A stretch of 15,137 nt of DNA from Nitrospira sp. (GTDB lineage Bacteria; Nitrospirota; Nitrospiria; Nitrospirales; Nitrospiraceae), in the NCBI GenBank assembly GCA_015904045.1, contig JABMDG010000032.1, forward strand, positions 36,458 through 51,594. Direction: 5' to 3'. The stretch's first letter is position 1. Each line of letters opens with the position of its first letter. The translations under genes were made by a program, and so were the position numbers. Of this stretch, positions 13,232 to 15,137 are shown piece by piece. Under the pieces are notes generated by a model. The model ran no database searches. It was not told where the DNA came from and saw only the letters and a program-made list of their open reading frames with translations.

Positions 13232-15137
13232 CGATGAAGATCAGGTGCGCCAGCTTATCCGGGAATCATTGGAACAAGCTGGCTATACGGTACAGGAAGC
13301 CCGCGATGGGAAAGAGGGGTTGGACCAGTACCGGAAGCAACCGGCCGACGTCATCATTATGGACGTGATGATGCCCGATCAAGATGGTCTGGAGAGTATC
13401 TTGATCCTTCGCCGTGAAATCGGCGGCATTATCATTTTTACGGAAGACATCTCTGAGCGGAAACAGGCAGAAATGTTGTTACGGTCCTCCCAGGAGAAAC
13501 TCCGGCAGGCACTCCACGCCTCGAATACCGGCTTGTGGGATTGGAACACGGAAACGAACGAGGTCTCCTTTTCTCAAGAATGGAAGCGCCAACTTGGCCA
13601 TGATGAAGGTGACCTTCCGGATGTCTTTGAGACGTGGGAGTCTCGACTGCACCCCGAGGATCGGGACAGAGCCCTCGCCTATGTACGGGGCTATCTCGCC
13701 CATCCTGAAGACGAGTATCGGCTGGAATTTCGCCTGCGGCACAAGGACGGGAGCTACCGGTGGATCGAGGCTCGCGCCTCGGTTGTCACGGAGCCTGACG
13801 GCCGGCGCGTGCGCCTGCTCGGATCACATACCGACATCACCGAGCGCAAACAGGCCGAGGCGGCCTTGCGCGAGAGCGAACTGCGATTTCGCACACTGGT
13901 GGAGGGGATCGGCGATGTCTTCTGGATTTCTGATCCTGCCCAGAAGAAACTCGTCTACGCCAGCCAAGCGTTTGAAGACATCTGGGGTCGAGAGCTGCAA
14001 CAGCTCTACAACCATTTTGAGACCTGGCTGGAGGCGATCCACGAGGACGATCGGGTGCGGGTACAGCACGAATTTTATACGAAGATCTCCACAGGGCAGT
14101 ATGACGTTAAGTATCGCGTTGTGCGACCAGACGGGACCATCCGATGGATACGGGACCACGGCAGACCGCTGGGCATTGGGAATCTTGTAGCCGGGGTCGC
14201 TGAGGACATCACCGAGCGCGCGCAGGCCGAAGAAGCCTTGCGCCGTAGCGAGGCAAGACTCAAAGAAGCCCAACGCATCGCGCACATCGGCAGCTGGGTA
14301 TTGGACATTGTCACGAACCGGCTGACTTGGTCCGACGAAATATACCGAATTTTCGAAATCGATCCCGAGTCGTTCGGAGCTTCCTACGAGGCGTTTCTCC
14401 AATTGGTCCATCCGGATGACAGGAGTCTTGTGGATCGGGCCTATACCGAATCCGTCACATTTAGAACGCCATATATCATCACCCATCGGCTCCTGATGCC
14501 GGACGGGCGGATCAAGTTTGTCCGGGAGCAGTGTGAGACCCAGTATGGGCGTGACGGCCTCGCGTTGCGTTCAAGCGGAACGGTCCAAGACATCACCAAA
14601 CAGAAAGAGGCCGAGGAGGCACTCGCCCGCAATCATGCCCTGCTGACCGCCATCATGGATGCATCGATCGACCTCATTTACATCAAGGATCTGCAGGGAC
14701 GGTATATCCACATCAATCGCGCCGGGGCCGAGGCCGTGGGTATGTCGGCTGAAGCAGTCATCGGATGGGACGATGTCGCCCTCTGGGGAGGGGAATTGGC
14801 TGCCTCCCGGCGCCCCTCCGATCACTTCGTGACCGAATCGGGACAGACCATCACGGTTGAAGAGCAGGGGACACTTCTGGATGATATCGCCGACTACCTG
14901 ACGACGAAAGCGCCCTATCGCGATTCTAAAGGCAACATCATCGGCGTGATCGGGATAGCGCGCAACATCACTGAGTGGAAGCGAGTGGAAGAGGAGCGGC
15001 AGAAGGCCCTGAGATTGCTGACCAACGTCATTAACGCGACACCGGACCTGATTTTCGTGAAGGATCGTGACCTGCGGACGATCTTGTGTAACAACTCGTT
15101 CGCTCAAGCCATCGGCAAGCCTCCGGAAGATCTGATT
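13209..15137 (+). CDS. Multi-PAS sensor protein with a half receiver domain at its N-terminus, 3' end outside window (kinase B)
   Basis: An open frame of 643 codons from ATG 13209 (GAGGAG four bases upstream) to the window edge, with no stop. Residues 1-70 are the first half of a receiver: V-L-V-V-D-D-E with Asp8-Asp9 and phosphoacceptor Asp52 in I-I-M-D-V-M-M-P-D. Strand beta-4 onward, with the conserved Thr/Ser and Lys, is missing. At about residue 70 (13416-13418) it switches to I-G-G-I-I-I-F-T-E-D-I-S-E-R-K, the last strand and linker of a PAS domain. PAS domains follow at about 89-213, 214-335, 337-460, 463-590 and 593 on. The first, third, fourth and fifth are close copies of modules in kinase A; the second is not. 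A kinase core probably lies beyond the edge, by analogy with A. No membrane segment is visible. The 23-nt overlap with the hybrid kinase indicates translational coupling. Confidence 0.88.
   Translation, partial: MPSVLVVDDEDQVRQLIRESLEQAGYTVQEARDGKEGLDQYRKQPADVIIMDVMMPDQDGLESILILRREIGGIIIFTEDISERKQAEMLLRSSQEKLRQALHASNTGLWDWNTETNEVSFSQEWKRQLGHDEGDLPDVFETWESRLHPEDRDRALAYVRGYLAHPEDEYRLEFRLRHKDGSYRWIEARASVVTEPDGRRVRLLGSHTDITERKQAEAALRESELRFRTLVEGIGDVFWISDPAQKKLVYASQAFEDIWGRELQQLYNHFETWLEAIHEDDRVRVQHEFYTKISTGQYDVKYRVVRPDGTIRWIRDHGRPLGIGNLVAGVAEDITERAQAEEALRRSEARLKEAQRIAHIGSWVLDIVTNRLTWSDEIYRIFEIDPESFGASYEAFLQLVHPDDRSLVDRAYTESVTFRTPYIITHRLLMPDGRIKFVREQCETQYGRDGLALRSSGTVQDITKQKEAEEALARNHALLTAIMDASIDLIYIKDLQGRYIHINRAGAEAVGMSAEAVIGWDDVALWGGELAASRRPSDHFVTESGQTITVEEQGTLLDDIADYLTTKAPYRDSKGNIIGVIGIARNITEWKRVEEERQKALRLLTNVINATPDLIFVKDRDLRTILCNNSFAQAIGKPPEDLI
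13610..13849 (+). repeat. Long direct repeat 1, copy in kinase B
   Basis: Partner of 7054-7293: 240 bases, 10 differences, no gaps. Here the PAS domain is complete, with its N-terminal half (A-S-N-T-G-L-W-D-W-N) upstream of the block, so B shows what A has lost at the tRNA junction. Confidence 0.93.
14205..15137 (+). repeat. Long direct repeat 2, copy in kinase B (runs off the window)
   Basis: Partner of 8429-9361. The spacing from repeat 1 to repeat 2 is 355 nt here against 1135 nt in A. The 780-nt (260-codon) difference equals two PAS modules. Confidence 0.93.

Noticed and set aside
13414..14190. 258-codon open frame inside kinase B
   Set aside because: It is out of frame with the PAS-encoding frame starting at 13209, which has clear domain motifs all the way. 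The alternative product is rich in Arg, Ser and Thr without any motif.
7046..15137. Integrase, transposase, CRISPR array or prophage genes that would prove a mobile island
   Set aside because: None is visible on either strand. The tRNA junction and long repeats are only suggestive, and no second copy of the tRNA 3' end is seen within the window.

Overview
The window looks like a chromosomal segment of a free-living, GC-rich (about 60%) Gram-negative bacterium. A Nitrospira-like member of the Nitrospirota is my best guess, from the style of the very long soluble PAS kinases and the short intergenic inverted repeats. This is inference; no rRNA or other phylogenetic marker is present.

Layout. 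Positions 1-2014 (+) hold the 3' end of a class I glutamine amidotransferase-like hydrolase (peptidase C26 type) and a complete APC-family amino acid permease. Positions 2085-6773 (-) hold five co-directional genes, read from 6773 downwards: a HAD-IB phosphatase, queE (7-deazaguanine synthase), pepA (leucyl aminopeptidase), nagZ (beta-N-acetylhexosaminidase) and a small protein with a Pro/Ala-rich tail. They look like a housekeeping operon, driven by a promoter whose -35 box overlaps that of a divergent, near-consensus promoter for a tRNA-Leu(GAG) gene at 6961-7044.

Positions 7046-15137 (+) are a signal-transduction block: (A) a giant multi-PAS histidine kinase lacking its natural 5' end, whose reading frame starts directly at the tRNA 3' end; its NarL/LuxR-type response regulator, overlapping by 14 nt; a hybrid PAS-PAS-HisKA-HATPase-receiver kinase; and (B) a second multi-PAS protein starting at 13209, overlapping the hybrid kinase by 23 nt and running off the right edge.

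The unusual part is how A and B are related. They share two blocks of DNA, 240 bp (10 differences) and at least 933 bp (about 63 differences), aligned without gaps. Between the blocks A has three PAS modules and B has one unrelated module. The block edges fall in the short DNA coding for the conserved D-I-T-E-R linker between PAS domains. A is cut at the tRNA in the middle of a PAS domain. B begins with half a receiver domain joined in frame to the tail of a PAS domain. Together this suggests a tRNA-adjacent locus where sensor modules are duplicated, truncated, swapped and fused. An assembly chimera across the repeats is the main alternative.

Working together, the + strand block would be two linked phosphotransfer circuits: kinase A to the LuxR-type regulator, and the hybrid kinase with its own receiver. 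B may supply a further sensor. None of the inputs can be named from sequence.
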